Positions 53,945-63,070 of a stretch of DNA of 64,000 nt are shown here, piece after piece; the stretch's first letter is position 1, and every line of letters begins with the position of its first letter. The notes under the pieces were generated by a model that worked only from the letters and a program-made list of their open reading frames with translations, was not told the DNA's origin and ran no database searches. A program made the translations under genes and the position numbers. This DNA is from Candidatus Kouleothrix ribensis (GTDB lineage Bacteria > Chloroflexota > Chloroflexia > Chloroflexales > Roseiflexaceae): NCBI GenBank assembly GCA_016722075.1, contig JADKGW010000001.1, forward strand, positions 4,278,001 to 4,342,000, in the 5' to 3' direction.

Positions 53945-54685
53945 CGATACAAGCTAGCGCGTGAACTTCTTGACATCCGGATCGGCCGCGACGGCATCGG
54001 CAGCCTTCTGCATGTTGCTGATGAACTCGTCGGGCTTGATTACGCCGGTCATCAGCTCGCCGGTGCGCTGCTCGATCTCTTTGTTGAGCGCGCTGTACCA
54101 GTTCTGGAAGTTCATATTGATCACCACGCCCTTCGAGGCGCCTGCCAGCGCTACGCCGGCCTTCATGCCCTCGGAAAGCTTGGCGCCCTCGGTGCCGCCG
54201 GTCACCGGCATGATCGCGCGTACGTTCTCGGCGAAGTATTTAGCCGAGTCTTTCGAGAGCAGCGCGCGCAGGTATTCCATGCCGCCGGCGGTGTTCTTAG
54301 CCTTGGCCGGCACGATGTAGGTCTCGCCGCCGTTGGCGTTCACGGCGTTCTGGTCGCCCTTGCCGTCGGCGTAGCCGGGGATGTTCGCCACGGTCATGTT
54401 GAAGTCGGCCGGGGTCACGGTCTTCATCTCGTTCTCGAGCCAGTTGCCGCACGGGATGAATACGGCCTTGCCCTTCAGCCACTCAGTCTGCGACTCGGTG
54501 TGGGTCAGGCCGGCCGTGCCAGGCAGGATGTAGCCTTTGTCCCACAGCTGGTACAGATCCTCGGTGGCGCGCTTGATCGCCGGGTCGCTCCAGGCGTTCG
54601 GCTCGAGGTTGTCGAGCTTCTTGATCACGTCGTCGCCGCCGGCATAGTACACCAGCATGTTCCACACAATGCCCCAGATGTAGTA

Positions 54686-55722
54686 GGGCGATGTGCTAGT
54701 TAAAAATCATCCAATTACGCACGGATGTTCGGAAATGCGAGTGCCTTAATGCGCAACCATTCCGGGTTGCCAAGCAACCGATTGAGATAGAGACACAACG
54801 TATGGGCGGTCAACTTGGTGGACAAGCGCGCACACAGCCCCCAAAAGCTCTGTGCGTGATTGGTCTCAATCTGGAATTGCTCGGTCAGTTGATCATTCAC
54901 CGTCTCAATAATCTGGCGGACTTGATTGATCAGCCGCCGCACCTCCGGCGGGAGTTGGTCGTGCTGATTGGCCCGTGGCAATGTCAGCAAGCGAATCCGG
55001 TACTGCTCCCACAACTGTGCGGCCAATTCGGCACTGATGTAGCCTTTATCGCCAATCACCGTCAACCCTGGATGGGAGGGCAACATGTCGCGGGCAGCAT
55101 CGCGGTCATCGGCATTGGCACTGGTCAGTTCGAAGTCCACGATCGCGCCGCCAAGCGTAATCAGCAGGTGCAACCGATAGCCATAAATGGTCTGCTTTTT
55201 CGTGGCACACCGCCCAAACGCGGCACCGTGGGCATCCCAGTCGCCCGTCGAAGCCGGCACCAGATGGAACTGCACCACCGGCACGGGCAAGCTGTCAATG
55301 ACGCATTGCCCGTCCTGCGCCACATCCAGCACCCGCAGCACCATGCGGCGCAGGTGATCGATCGCCCCCATCAAATTGCGACGGCGCCGATTGAAGCGTG
55401 TTCGCTCAGGAATGACGGGGAACAGATGCCGATAATTTTGCCACTCGCCAATCAGATTGGTCTCCTTATCCCATTCCCGGCACTCGCCGACAATCGCCAT
55501 AGTCAGCAGTTCACTATCCGAACAATCACTTACCGGACCGGGTCGGCGGTACAAGGGGCCGATCACCTGCCAGATGTCGTCAATCAGCACGAACATCCAG
55601 GTGCAGAAGTCATCAAAATCGGTTATCATCGCAGTTCTCCAGGGCTAAAGGTTGATCGTCAGACCGTCAATCTTTAGCACCTGGAGACCAATATGTCAAG
55701 TTATCTAACTAGCACATCGCCC
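54686..55722 (-). mobile_element. IS982-family insertion sequence
   Basis: The 1037-bp element has 17-bp perfect terminal repeats GGGCGATGTGCTAGTTA at 54686-54702 and inverted at 55706-55722. It is flanked by TAGTA at 54681-54685 and 55723-55727. The duplication is 5 bp as counted here (one base could be assigned to the repeat instead). Insertion is in the binding-protein gene. Confidence 0.92.
54715..55629 (-). CDS. IS982-family transposase
   Basis: This 304-residue transposase has a complete reading frame. The family N-terminus FDDFCTWMFVLIDDIW and SDSELLTMAIVGECR are present. The DDE residues are expected in VIDSLPVPVVQFH, LTVIGDKGYIS, and the C-terminal RQIIETVNDQLTEQF (the ETV..Q motif of IS982). 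The gene fills the element and appears intact. Confidence 0.93.
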   Translation of the reverse strand: MITDFDDFCTWMFVLIDDIWQVIGPLYRRPGPVSDCSDSELLTMAIVGECREWDKETNLIGEWQNYRHLFPVIPERTRFNRRRRNLMGAIDHLRRMVLRVLDVAQDGQCVIDSLPVPVVQFHLVPASTGDWDAHGAAFGRCATKKQTIYGYRLHLLITLGGAIVDFELTSANADDRDAARDMLPSHPGLTVIGDKGYISAELAAQLWEQYRIRLLTLPRANQHDQLPPEVRRLINQVRQIIETVNDQLTEQFQIETNHAQSFWGLCARLSTKLTAHTLCLYLNRLLGNPEWLRIKALAFPNIRA

Positions 55723-56486
55723 TAGTAGGGGTATTTGCCCTGGTAGGTCCAGGGCGAGGCCTTGCCTTCCTTCTTGATCTGCTCGCACAGCGTCAGCATG
55801 TCGGCCCAGGTCTTCGGGTAGGTGTAGCCGGCCTTCTCGAACGCCGGCTTCGAGTACCAGATACCCGAGATGGTGAAGGCGATGTTGATGCCATACTGCT
55901 TGCCGCCGAAGATCGCGCTGGTCTGCGAGCCGGGGTACAGTGTGTCGCCAAAGGTCTTGCCGGGGGTGTCGAATGCCGGCGCGGCCAGCAGCGGTGCCAG
56001 GTCGAGCAGCTGCTCTTCCGCCACCAGGTCGGTCATGGGGATCATGTTCGCACCCGAGTTGTCGATCACGTCGGGCGGGTTGCCGGCGATGAAGCGCGGC
56101 TGCAGCGCCTCGGTGACCTTCTGGATGCTCTGGATCTTGACCGTGACGCCGGGGTGGGCCGTCTCGACCAGCTTGCCGGCGTATTTGATGTAGTCGTCGC
56201 CGAAGCCGCCGGCGAAGAACGCGCCGTCGATCTCGCCTGCCGCTACGTTGAGCGGGTTGCCCGCCGCCGAGCCGCCCGCCGCTGCCGCTGCGGTAGGTGC
56301 CGCCGCTGCTGCGGTGGGCGCCGCCGCCGCTGCCGTCGGCTCAGCCGCCGCCGGGGCCGCCGTCGGGCTGGCGGCCGGCGTTGCGGCGCCACACGCCGCC
56401 AGGATCGCGCTCAGCATAGCCGAGCCGCCTGTGAAAGCACTTGCCTTGAGAAAGTTGCGCCGGGAAATCTGTTTACGCGAGGTCAT

Positions 56487-57282
56487 GAGCAGCACCCTTT
56501 CTGTGATAGATGCCAAACGACATGGGCGAGATCCGCACAGCGGCGTTAGCGTGCGCCGCGCGTGGGCCGATGCAGGGGGTGGTCTTGTGGTTGCTCGTCG
56601 TTGAGCGCTCCTTTCGCGTGGGCCGTACGGCCCGCGGGTAGCTGGTGATCGATCGCAGATGTGGCTGCATGGAGCTACCACACCGACAGCATGGCGCGCG
56701 ATTATGGCTGCGTGGCCGAGGGTTCCGCTACAGATAGTACCATGCGTGAAGAATGAGCTATTCGGGCCGGGCGCGATGATTGATTACGGCGCTATACTAG
56801 CATACTGCTGAGCACCTGTCAAGTATTTATGACGATTTGTGACGTTCTTACGCCGGCACTCCGGCCTGTTCTGGGCCGTGAGTAGCAGAATATCGAGAAA
56901 ATGATGATGGTATGTGATTATGTATGATTACTTTGCGTATCCCCCTCTCTCCCGTGTAGGGTTTTTGCCTAGCATGCTGGGCTACGCGGATACCCCTCCC
57001 CCGTACCCCCCTCGCCTGGCAGGAGAGAGGGGCAGGGGGTGAGGGCCGATCGCATGGGAACGCGGCCAACCAAAAAACCCTACCCCTGAACAAGGGGGCG
57101 GGGCAGGGGTTTGTGCGCATCCCACTGCACTCCATGAAACACCTGCCCCCGAAACGGGTATGGGGGTAGGCTCGAAGGACGTTGCAACCACCATGAATGG
57201 TACGGCCCTGAGCATAGCTGAAGTGCCCAAAACGAGGTATACTACCGGCTGGTACACGACTGATAGAGGAAGTGTGGCAAGC
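56487..57282. other. Long intergenic region with nested inverted repeats
   Basis: No gene is supported over 796 bases. The left part must hold the divergent promoter of the binding-protein operon. At 56942-57083 two nested inverted repeats are seen: CCCCTCTCTCC (56942) with GGAGAGAGGGG (57022), and GTAGGGTTTTT (56956) with AAAAACCCTAC (57073). This is a repeat-like module. A TATACT box at 57237-57242 may serve the MBL gene. Confidence 0.55.
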
Positions 57283-58293
57283 GTGTCGCTAGAACCTGTA
57301 ATACGCTACGAGACCGAGCGTGGCGTGCGGATTTACCGCATATCGGCGCAGGTTTTCCCGATGCTCGTGGCGAATATCTACGTCGTGATCGCCGGCGCGT
57401 ATGTCGCGCTGATCGATACCGGCAGCGGCCTCGGCCAGTCCGACGACCATGTGCGCGCCGGGTTTGCGCAGATCCGCGACGAGTGGGGCGAGCCGGTTGG
57501 CTGGGCCGATATCAAGCGCATCGTGATAACCCACGCCCATGTCGATCATTATGGCGGCCTGGCGGCCATCCGCGCGCGCACCGATGCGCCGGTCGCCGTT
57601 CACGAGCTCGATCGGCGCGTGCTGATCAATCACGAGGAGCGGCTGGCGCTTACTAGCCGCGCATTGTCCGACTTTCTGTGGCGCGCGGGTGTGTCGGAAT
57701 CGAGCCACACCAGCTTGATGGGCATGTATGGCTGGAGCAAGGGGTTGTTTCACTCGATCGAGGTGGCCAGCGTGCTGCACGACGGCGACCTGATCGATAA
57801 CCTGATGCTGGTGCATCATACCCCCGGCCATTGCCCTGGCCAGGTCTGCTTGCAGATCGACGAGGTACTGCTGAGCGCCGACCACGTGCTGCCGCACACA
57901 TCGCCGCACCTGGCGCCCGAGAGTATCACGCGCTCGACCGGGCTGGGCCACTATTTCGAGGCGCTGCGCAAGATCGCGGCGGTGCCGGATATTCGCCTGG
58001 CACTGGGCGGCCACGAAGGCCCCATCCACGATCTCTATGATCGGATCATCCAGATCGAGCGCTCGCACCAGCGCAAGCTCGATCGCCTGCTCGATGCCTG
58101 CGCCACGCCGCGGACGATCAACGAGCTGTCGAAGGCGATCTATAGCGATGTGACCAGCTACAATATTCTGCTGGCGATCGAGGAGATCGGCGCGCATATC
58201 GAGTATCTCGATCAGCACGGCCACCTGGCAATCGCTAACCTCGACGAGGTCGCGGCCGACGATCGCGCCGCGCCGCGCTACCGCCGAATTTAG
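57283..58293 (+). CDS. MBL-fold metallo-hydrolase
   Basis: The GTG at 57283 is preferred because AGAGGAAG lies about 10 bases upstream; a GTG at 57274 is too close, and the frame is open further back. The metal-binding motifs are ITHAHVDHYGG (HxHxDH), HHTPGHCPGQ with the third His, LSADHVL with the bridging Asp, and GGHEGPIHD with the last His. A C-terminal helical domain follows (RKLDRLLDACATPRTINELSKAIY, winged-helix-like), as in glyoxalase II/RNase Z-like or LACTB2-type hydrolases. The substrate is unknown. Confidence 0.88.
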   Translation: MSLEPVIRYETERGVRIYRISAQVFPMLVANIYVVIAGAYVALIDTGSGLGQSDDHVRAGFAQIRDEWGEPVGWADIKRIVITHAHVDHYGGLAAIRARTDAPVAVHELDRRVLINHEERLALTSRALSDFLWRAGVSESSHTSLMGMYGWSKGLFHSIEVASVLHDGDLIDNLMLVHHTPGHCPGQVCLQIDEVLLSADHVLPHTSPHLAPESITRSTGLGHYFEALRKIAAVPDIRLALGGHEGPIHDLYDRIIQIERSHQRKLDRLLDACATPRTINELSKAIYSDVTSYNILLAIEEIGAHIEYLDQHGHLAIANLDEVAADDRAAPRYRRI

Positions 58294-58358
58294 TGGGTAC
58301 CCCTGAAAGCCGCCCCCCGGTGGGATCATAGCTGCATGCGATTCGGAAAGGAGCCGCC

Positions 58359-59213
58359 ATGGCTGTTGAGCCGCTGGTTTCGCCCGCATGGCTGGCGGCA
58401 CGCCTGGGCAACCCGGCTGTGCGCCCGGTCGACCTGCGCTGGTATCTGACCGAGCCGGGCCGTGGGCGTGCCGAGTATGATCTGGCACACATCCCCGGCG
58501 CGCCCTACCTCGATCTCGACGCCGATCTGGCCGCGCCGCGCGGCCAGGGGCCGGGCCGCCACCCACTGCCTGGCCCGGCGCACTTTGCCGCCGCCGCCGG
58601 GCGCGCCGGCATCGGCATGGCCACGCATGTGGTGGCCTACGATGCCAGTGGCGGCGCGTATGCGGCCCGGCTGTGGTGGCTGCTGCGCTACTTTGGCCAC
58701 GAGCGCGTGTCGCTGCTCGACGGCGGCTGGCCGGCCTGGCAGGCGGCCGGCTACCCGGCCGAGCAGGCTGCACCGGCAATTGCGCCGGCCTCATTTGTGG
58801 CGCTGGCCCGCCCGTGGATGGTCGTCGGTGCCACAGCGGTCGATGCGCTGCGGCGCGACCCGCGCGCGCTGGTGCTCGACGCGCGCGCCGCCGAGCGCTA
58901 CGAGGGCCGCGTCGAGCCGATCGATCCGCAGGCTGGGCACATCCCTGGCGCGCGCTCGGCGCCGTTCGCCGCCAATCTGCGCAGCGATGGCCGCATGCGC
59001 AGCGCCGACGAGCTGCGGGCGCACTACCACGCCCTCGGCGCCGATGCGGCCGATACAGTGGTGTGCTACTGCGGCTCGGGTGTTACTGCCGCGCACACGA
59101 TCTTCGCGCTTCAGCTGGCCGGCCGCACCGACGCGCTGCTCTACGAAGGCTCGTGGAGCGATTGGTCGAGCGATCCGGCCCGCCCGGTGGCCACCGGCGC
59201 CGAGGCCGGCTGA
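58359..59213 (+). CDS. Rhodanese-type sulfurtransferase (two domains)
   Basis: This 284-residue protein has two rhodanese domains. The inactive N-terminal one carries LVSPAWLAARL, VRPVDLRWYL, YDLAHIPGAPYLDLDADLA and VVAYDASGGAYAARLWWLLRYFGH. The C-terminal one carries VLDARAAERYEGRVEPIDPQAGHIPGARSAPF and the active loop YCGSGVTA with catalytic Cys238. The CGSGVT loop is the 3-mercaptopyruvate sulfurtransferase type. Its last 73 bases overlap the convergent membrane-protein gene. Confidence 0.93.
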   Translation: MAVEPLVSPAWLAARLGNPAVRPVDLRWYLTEPGRGRAEYDLAHIPGAPYLDLDADLAAPRGQGPGRHPLPGPAHFAAAAGRAGIGMATHVVAYDASGGAYAARLWWLLRYFGHERVSLLDGGWPAWQAAGYPAEQAAPAIAPASFVALARPWMVVGATAVDALRRDPRALVLDARAAERYEGRVEPIDPQAGHIPGARSAPFAANLRSDGRMRSADELRAHYHALGADAADTVVCYCGSGVTAAHTIFALQLAGRTDALLYEGSWSDWSSDPARPVATGAEAG

Positions 59214-60079
59214 CGCAGCACGATCGCCAGCGCCACGCCGTAGATCAGCACGATCACGAGTGCGCGCCCGGCCGCCGGCCAGATCTCGCCGCCAAAAAAG
59301 GCCAGCCACGAGGCCGCGCTGAGGATCAGCAATTCGCGCGCGCTGCGCGGCAGCAGCCAGAGCACCAGCTGGTCGTAGTAGATCCGCTGCGGCACCAGCG
59401 CCATCAGCAGCAGCAGGCGCGCGCCGCCCTGGCGCCAGCGCAGCAGCCCCAGCAGCAGCAGCGGCCCCGGCAGCACCAGCAGCGGGATGAACCCGGTGTA
59501 GTCGCTCGTCTGCGCCAGCCAGCGCCACGGCCAGGTTGGGTCGAGCACCAGGCTGAACGCGCCGAACGCCGCGCACCCCAGCACGCGCCGCCAGGTCAGC
59601 CGCGTCAGCGCCACCGGCAGGCCGATGTGCGGTTTGATCAGCGTGAGCGGCAGCAGCGCCGGGAAGAGCGCCACCGCCGTGAGCAGCGGCGACCACTGCA
59701 CCCAGCGCAGGGCCTCCCAGTATGGAAACGCCAGAAACACCAGCAGCCGCCAGGCGCCGTCGCGCGCCAGCCCCAACGCCAGCAGCCCCGACGACAACCC
59801 GAACACCAGCGCGGCCACCGGCGCATCGGGCAGTGCTGCGAATGGCAGCATGGCCATGCCTGTGGTCAGCGGGTTGGCAGTGGCCGGCGTTATGCCATCG
59901 GCATGAACGCTGCGGCATAGCGCGTACGGGTCGCCGTGCGCGGCCATAGCCCGCGCCATGCACAGGGGAATCCACAGATCGCCCGCGCTATTGCCATGCC
60001 CAAGTTGGTATAGGTAGCACAGCCCGGCGCTGGCCAGCCCAACCATCACGGCGATCATGATGCGTTGCTGTCGTTCCAT
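59141..60079 (-). CDS. GT87-like membrane protein
   Basis: The ATG at 60079 (MERQQRIMIAVMVGLASAGLCYLYQLGHG) gives 312 residues with about eight TM helices. SAGDLWIPLCMARAMAAHGDPYALCR carries the Asp after TM1 typical of GT-C polyprenyl-linked mannosyltransferases (GT87/DUF2029). LIKPHIGLPVALTRL and VPQRIYYDQLVLWLLP follow. The final 24 codons run antisense into the rhodanese gene; this overlap makes the exact end worth checking, although the frame is clean. Confidence 0.8.
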   Translation of the reverse strand: MERQQRIMIAVMVGLASAGLCYLYQLGHGNSAGDLWIPLCMARAMAAHGDPYALCRSVHADGITPATANPLTTGMAMLPFAALPDAPVAALVFGLSSGLLALGLARDGAWRLLVFLAFPYWEALRWVQWSPLLTAVALFPALLPLTLIKPHIGLPVALTRLTWRRVLGCAAFGAFSLVLDPTWPWRWLAQTSDYTGFIPLLVLPGPLLLLGLLRWRQGGARLLLLMALVPQRIYYDQLVLWLLPRSARELLILSAASWLAFFGGEIWPAAGRALVIVLIYGVALAIVLRQPASAPVATGRAGSLDQSLHEPS

Positions 60080-60272
60080 ACGCCGATTATAGCGCAGCCA
60101 CCCGCGCCAGATCCACTCGAAACACGTCTCGATTGAGATCAAGATTTCATCTATACCGGCCGATCGGCGATTGACTCGCCTAATCGGGCATGCTACAGTG
60201 CTGCGCAGGATCGTTCGTATTATGTCGTGTCGATGACACGAGTTACGCGGTGGCCGGCGGTGCGCGCTCGTT

Positions 60273-60316
60273 TGCCTGCGGCACACAAGCTGGCAGCGTA
60301 CCGTATTGCCGCAGGC
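60273..60316. repeat. Intergenic palindromic element PAL-E (short form)
   Basis: TGCCTGCGGCA and TGCCGCAGGC bracket 23 bases including a secondary GGCAGCGTACC segment as in the other copies. It lies just before the alginate-lyase-like gene. Confidence 0.75.
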
Positions 60317-60366
60317 GCGGTACACCCCGAGCCACCGCGTACGTTCTGTCACCGAGGAGCAGCATC

Positions 60367-61602
60367 GTGCTATATTTACGCAGTTTCTTCCAACGTTGTG
60401 CTCGCGCGGCCGGCTGGCTGCTGTTCATGCTGGTGGCCCTCGGCCCGTTCGGCGCGGCGCACGCGCTGCCGCCCGCCCCGGCCGCACCGCCGGCCGCCAC
60501 ACCCGATTCGACGCTGGTGTTCGTACCGGTGGCCACGCGGCCGCGCACGCCGATCGGCATGATCATCCAGCCGGCCGAGCTGGCTGCCACGATGGCGCAG
60601 TACAGCCAGCGCATCGAACCCGCCCGCAGCGCCGTCAGGTCGCTGCTCAGCAACGCCGCCGGTGCGCTGGCCGAGGCGCCTTGCGCGGTGGCTACCTATA
60701 GCACTGCTGCCGGCTACGATTGCCTGAACCGCGCCTCGGAGAACACCTACCTGCTGGCGATTGCCTACCGCCTGACCGGCGACCCGGCCTATAGCACCAG
60801 GGCCGCCGCGTTCGCGCGGATCTGGCCAGCCACGCTCACGAGTGTGCTGCCAGGCGACGACCAGGCCCAGCTCGATTGGAGCCGGCTGGTGCCGGCGCTG
60901 ATCTGGGGTGCCGACCTGCTGGCTGGCGCGCCGGGATGGGGCGAGGCCGACCGCCAACAGCTGATCGGCATGCTCCAGCAGCACGCCCTGCCGCTGGCCA
61001 GGGCCGCGGCGCAGCGCCAGAACAACTGGGCCGACGCGGGCAACCTGCTCTGGCTAAGCATCGCCGTGTATGCCGGGCTGCCGGCCGAGCGTACGGCGGC
61101 AGTGGCCAGCTGGAAGCTCAAGCTCGACGGCGTGGCCCAGCCAGGCGGCGCCGCGCTCACCGACAGCTGTGCCGACACAGACTGGATCTACGGCATGTGC
61201 CGCGACGGCTCGCTGACCGAAGAGAATCGCCGCGGCGGCGATGGGCTGGCCTACAACCAGGGTGCGCTCAGCGTCAAGACCGTCTTCGCCGAGATCATGC
61301 GGCGGCAGGGCGATGGCTCGCTGTACACCTACACCACGCCGCGTGGCGTTGGCCTGCGCGATGGCTGGGATTTCCTGGCGCCAAAGGCTGTCGATGCCTT
61401 TGCCGGGACGTGTAGCTGGCCATACACGCCCGATCACTGCGTGGGCAGCGCCAACCGCTCGGGCTGGGAGATCGCCTACGCGCGCTGGCACGCGCCGGCC
61501 TACCTGCCGGTGTTGGCCGAGCACCGGCCCTACACCTGGTCGAACTGGGCCGACCCTGGCTACAGCACCGTGCTGTTCGCGAACCTGAATCTTGCGCCAT
61601 AG
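60367..61602 (+). CDS. Secreted alginate-lyase-like protein
   Basis: The GTG at 60367 is preceded by GAGGAG. It starts a signal peptide (LYLRSFFQRCARAAGWLLFMLVALGPFGAAHA). The 411-residue protein shows an (alpha/alpha)-toroid helical domain: ENTYLLAIAYRLTGDPAYSTRAAAFARIW, LDWSRLVPALIWGADLLAGA, QRQNNWADAGNLLWLSIAVYAG and RGGDGLAYNQGALSVKTVFAEIMRR. The NNW and R..DG.AYNQGALS motifs are as in PL5/alginate_lyase proteins. The actual polysaccharide is unknown. It is not linked to a transporter. Confidence 0.75.
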   Translation: MLYLRSFFQRCARAAGWLLFMLVALGPFGAAHALPPAPAAPPAATPDSTLVFVPVATRPRTPIGMIIQPAELAATMAQYSQRIEPARSAVRSLLSNAAGALAEAPCAVATYSTAAGYDCLNRASENTYLLAIAYRLTGDPAYSTRAAAFARIWPATLTSVLPGDDQAQLDWSRLVPALIWGADLLAGAPGWGEADRQQLIGMLQQHALPLARAAAQRQNNWADAGNLLWLSIAVYAGLPAERTAAVASWKLKLDGVAQPGGAALTDSCADTDWIYGMCRDGSLTEENRRGGDGLAYNQGALSVKTVFAEIMRRQGDGSLYTYTTPRGVGLRDGWDFLAPKAVDAFAGTCSWPYTPDHCVGSANRSGWEIAYARWHAPAYLPVLAEHRPYTWSNWADPGYSTVLFANLNLAP

Positions 61603-61643
61603 CGCGCGGCCTGCACCACGCCAGTCGCGACGCTGCGCTGTTG

Positions 61644-61817
61644 GCCTGCCGCAGCACGATGCGCGATCAATCTGACCCCAACCGTATGCACGATGAGGTG
61701 TATTTTCTGCGCTGTGTGCGGAAAACACACCTCAATCATAGATAGAAACGTACTGCGCTGCCACCAACTGCATAAGCCCTGCCGATACACACGAAACGCA
61801 CCACGCTGCCGCAGGCA
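61644..61817. repeat. Intergenic palindromic element PAL-F (long, diverged)
   Basis: Ends GCCTGCCGCAGC (61644-61655) and GCTGCCGCAGGC (61805-61816) bracket a central imperfect hairpin (61695-61710 and 61718-61733, GAGGTGTATTTTCTGC with two mismatches). Additional internal GTAC-containing segments are present. Confidence 0.65.
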
Positions 61818-61853
61818 AAGCTGATATTACACATGTGCCTGTGGATAACCATA

Positions 61854-61914
61854 AATCATGGCTTTTCAGAGCCATGATTGCCTCTTGCCATTGCATGGGT
61901 TTCTGCGGTATGAT
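61854..61914 (+). promoter_or_regulatory. Putative promoter with adjacent inverted repeat, methyltransferase gene
   Basis: TTGCCA (61885-61890) and TATGAT (61909-61914) are 18 bases apart, 33 bases before the gene. A perfect 10-bp inverted repeat AATCATGGCT/AGCCATGATT (61854-61863 and 61870-61879) lies directly upstream of the -35 box and could be a regulator site. Confidence 0.5.
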
Positions 61915-61946
61915 ACGCGTGGCATGATCACGACGAGGAAACCGCA

Positions 61947-63068
61947 ATGCACGACCTGCTCCCCAGGGTGGTGTTCGACGACCAGGCGCTTGACATTGCG
62001 CCTGAGCTGCTCACGCTCGACCGCGCCCGGCTGCTCGACATGCTGCACTGCCTCGCGGCGCTGCGCACGCTGCCCGAGCTGCGCCGGCGCACCGCCGAGC
62101 TACGCGCCCAACTTGGCGGCCCGGCCGGCGCCCTGCAAGGCGCCGAGGGTTCCGGCGACACAGTCACCTGCACGCGCGACTACCTCGAAGCCGAGCTCGA
62201 CCAGATCGCGGCGGCCTACACGCTCGATCGTGCGGCCTACTACATCAGCCGCCTGATCAAGGGTATCACCGAGGTGCGCACCGGCGCGATCAACGATATC
62301 AACCTCAATCGCTGGAAAGAGTACGAGGATATCTACACCGACAGCCTGTGGCTGGTCAACCGGCGCGACGGCTCGGGCGCCCACACTGCCGACTACTGGG
62401 GCAACTTCATCCCGCAGATCCCGAACCAGATGATGCGGCGCTACACCCGCCCCGGCGACTGGGTGATCGACCCGTTCGCCGGCTCGGGCACGACGCTGAT
62501 CGAGGCGCGCCGGCTGGGCCGCAACTGCCTGGGCCTCGAGCTACAGCCCAGCGTGGCCGCGCGCGCGCGCGCGCTGATCGACTCCGAACCCAACCGGCAC
62601 GCGGTTGCTGCCGAGATCGCCACTGCCGATTGCCTGGCGGCCGACTACCCGGCGCTGCTGCGCCAGTATGGCCGCGAGTCGGCCCAGCTGGTGATCGTGC
62701 ATCCGCCCTACTTCGACATCATCAAGTTCAGCGACGACCCGCGCGATCTCTCGAATGCCGCGTCGATCGCCGCGTTTCTGGCCATGTTCGGCACGCTGAT
62801 CGATCGGGTGGCGCCGGTGCTCGACGCAGGGCGCTACCTTGCGCTGGTGATCGGCGATAAGTATGCCGGCGGCGAGTGGATTCCGCTGGGCTTCCAGGCG
62901 ATGAACGAGGTGCTTAAGCGCGATTTCACGCTCAAGAGCATTGTGGTGAAGAACTTCGAGCAGACTGCCGGCAAACGCAACCAGCAAGAGCTCTGGAAGT
63001 ACCGCGCGCTGGTTGGTGGCTTCTACGTGTTCAAGCACGAGTACATCTTCGTGTTTCGCAAGCGCTAG
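61947..63068 (+). CDS. DNA methyltransferase (N4/N6 amino-methylase type)
   Basis: This 373-residue protein has a helical N-terminus. The SAM-binding motif I is WVIDPFAGSGTTLIEARRLGRNCLGLELQP near residue 171. Motif IV is LVIVHPPYFDIIKFSDDPRDLSN near 250, a (D/N/S)PPY motif in which the first residue is His. YLALVIGDKYAGGEWIPLG and YVFKHEYIFVFRKR close the fold. It belongs to the N6_N4_Mtase family that methylates adenine N6 or cytosine N4. The ATG is preceded by GAGGAAA. It converges with the Dam-like gene with a two-base gap. Confidence 0.85.
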   Translation: MHDLLPRVVFDDQALDIAPELLTLDRARLLDMLHCLAALRTLPELRRRTAELRAQLGGPAGALQGAEGSGDTVTCTRDYLEAELDQIAAAYTLDRAAYYISRLIKGITEVRTGAINDINLNRWKEYEDIYTDSLWLVNRRDGSGAHTADYWGNFIPQIPNQMMRRYTRPGDWVIDPFAGSGTTLIEARRLGRNCLGLELQPSVAARARALIDSEPNRHAVAAEIATADCLAADYPALLRQYGRESAQLVIVHPPYFDIIKFSDDPRDLSNAASIAAFLAMFGTLIDRVAPVLDAGRYLALVIGDKYAGGEWIPLGFQAMNEVLKRDFTLKSIVVKNFEQTAGKRNQQELWKYRALVGGFYVFKHEYIFVFRKR

Positions 63069-63070
63069 GC

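Larger units (their letters stand above)
53954..56486 (-). pseudogene. Sugar ABC transporter substrate-binding lipoprotein, split by IS982
   Basis: The ATG at 56486 begins MTSRKQISRRNFLKASAF with a Tat motif (SRRNFLK) and a lipobox (LAAC) before an Ala/Pro/Thr-rich linker, so the product is an exported Tat lipoprotein. The mature part is a family 1 binding protein (NPPDVIDNSGANMIPMTDL, YGINIAFTISGIWYSKPAFEKAGYTYPKTWADML; C-terminal half WNMLVYYAGGDDVIKKLDN and DPAIKRATEDLYQLWDKGYI). The two halves (56486 to 55723 and 54680 to 53954) join exactly in frame as GKYPYYIWGIVWNM when the IS and one TAGTA are removed, giving 496 residues. The split protein is almost certainly non-functional. Confidence 0.92.
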
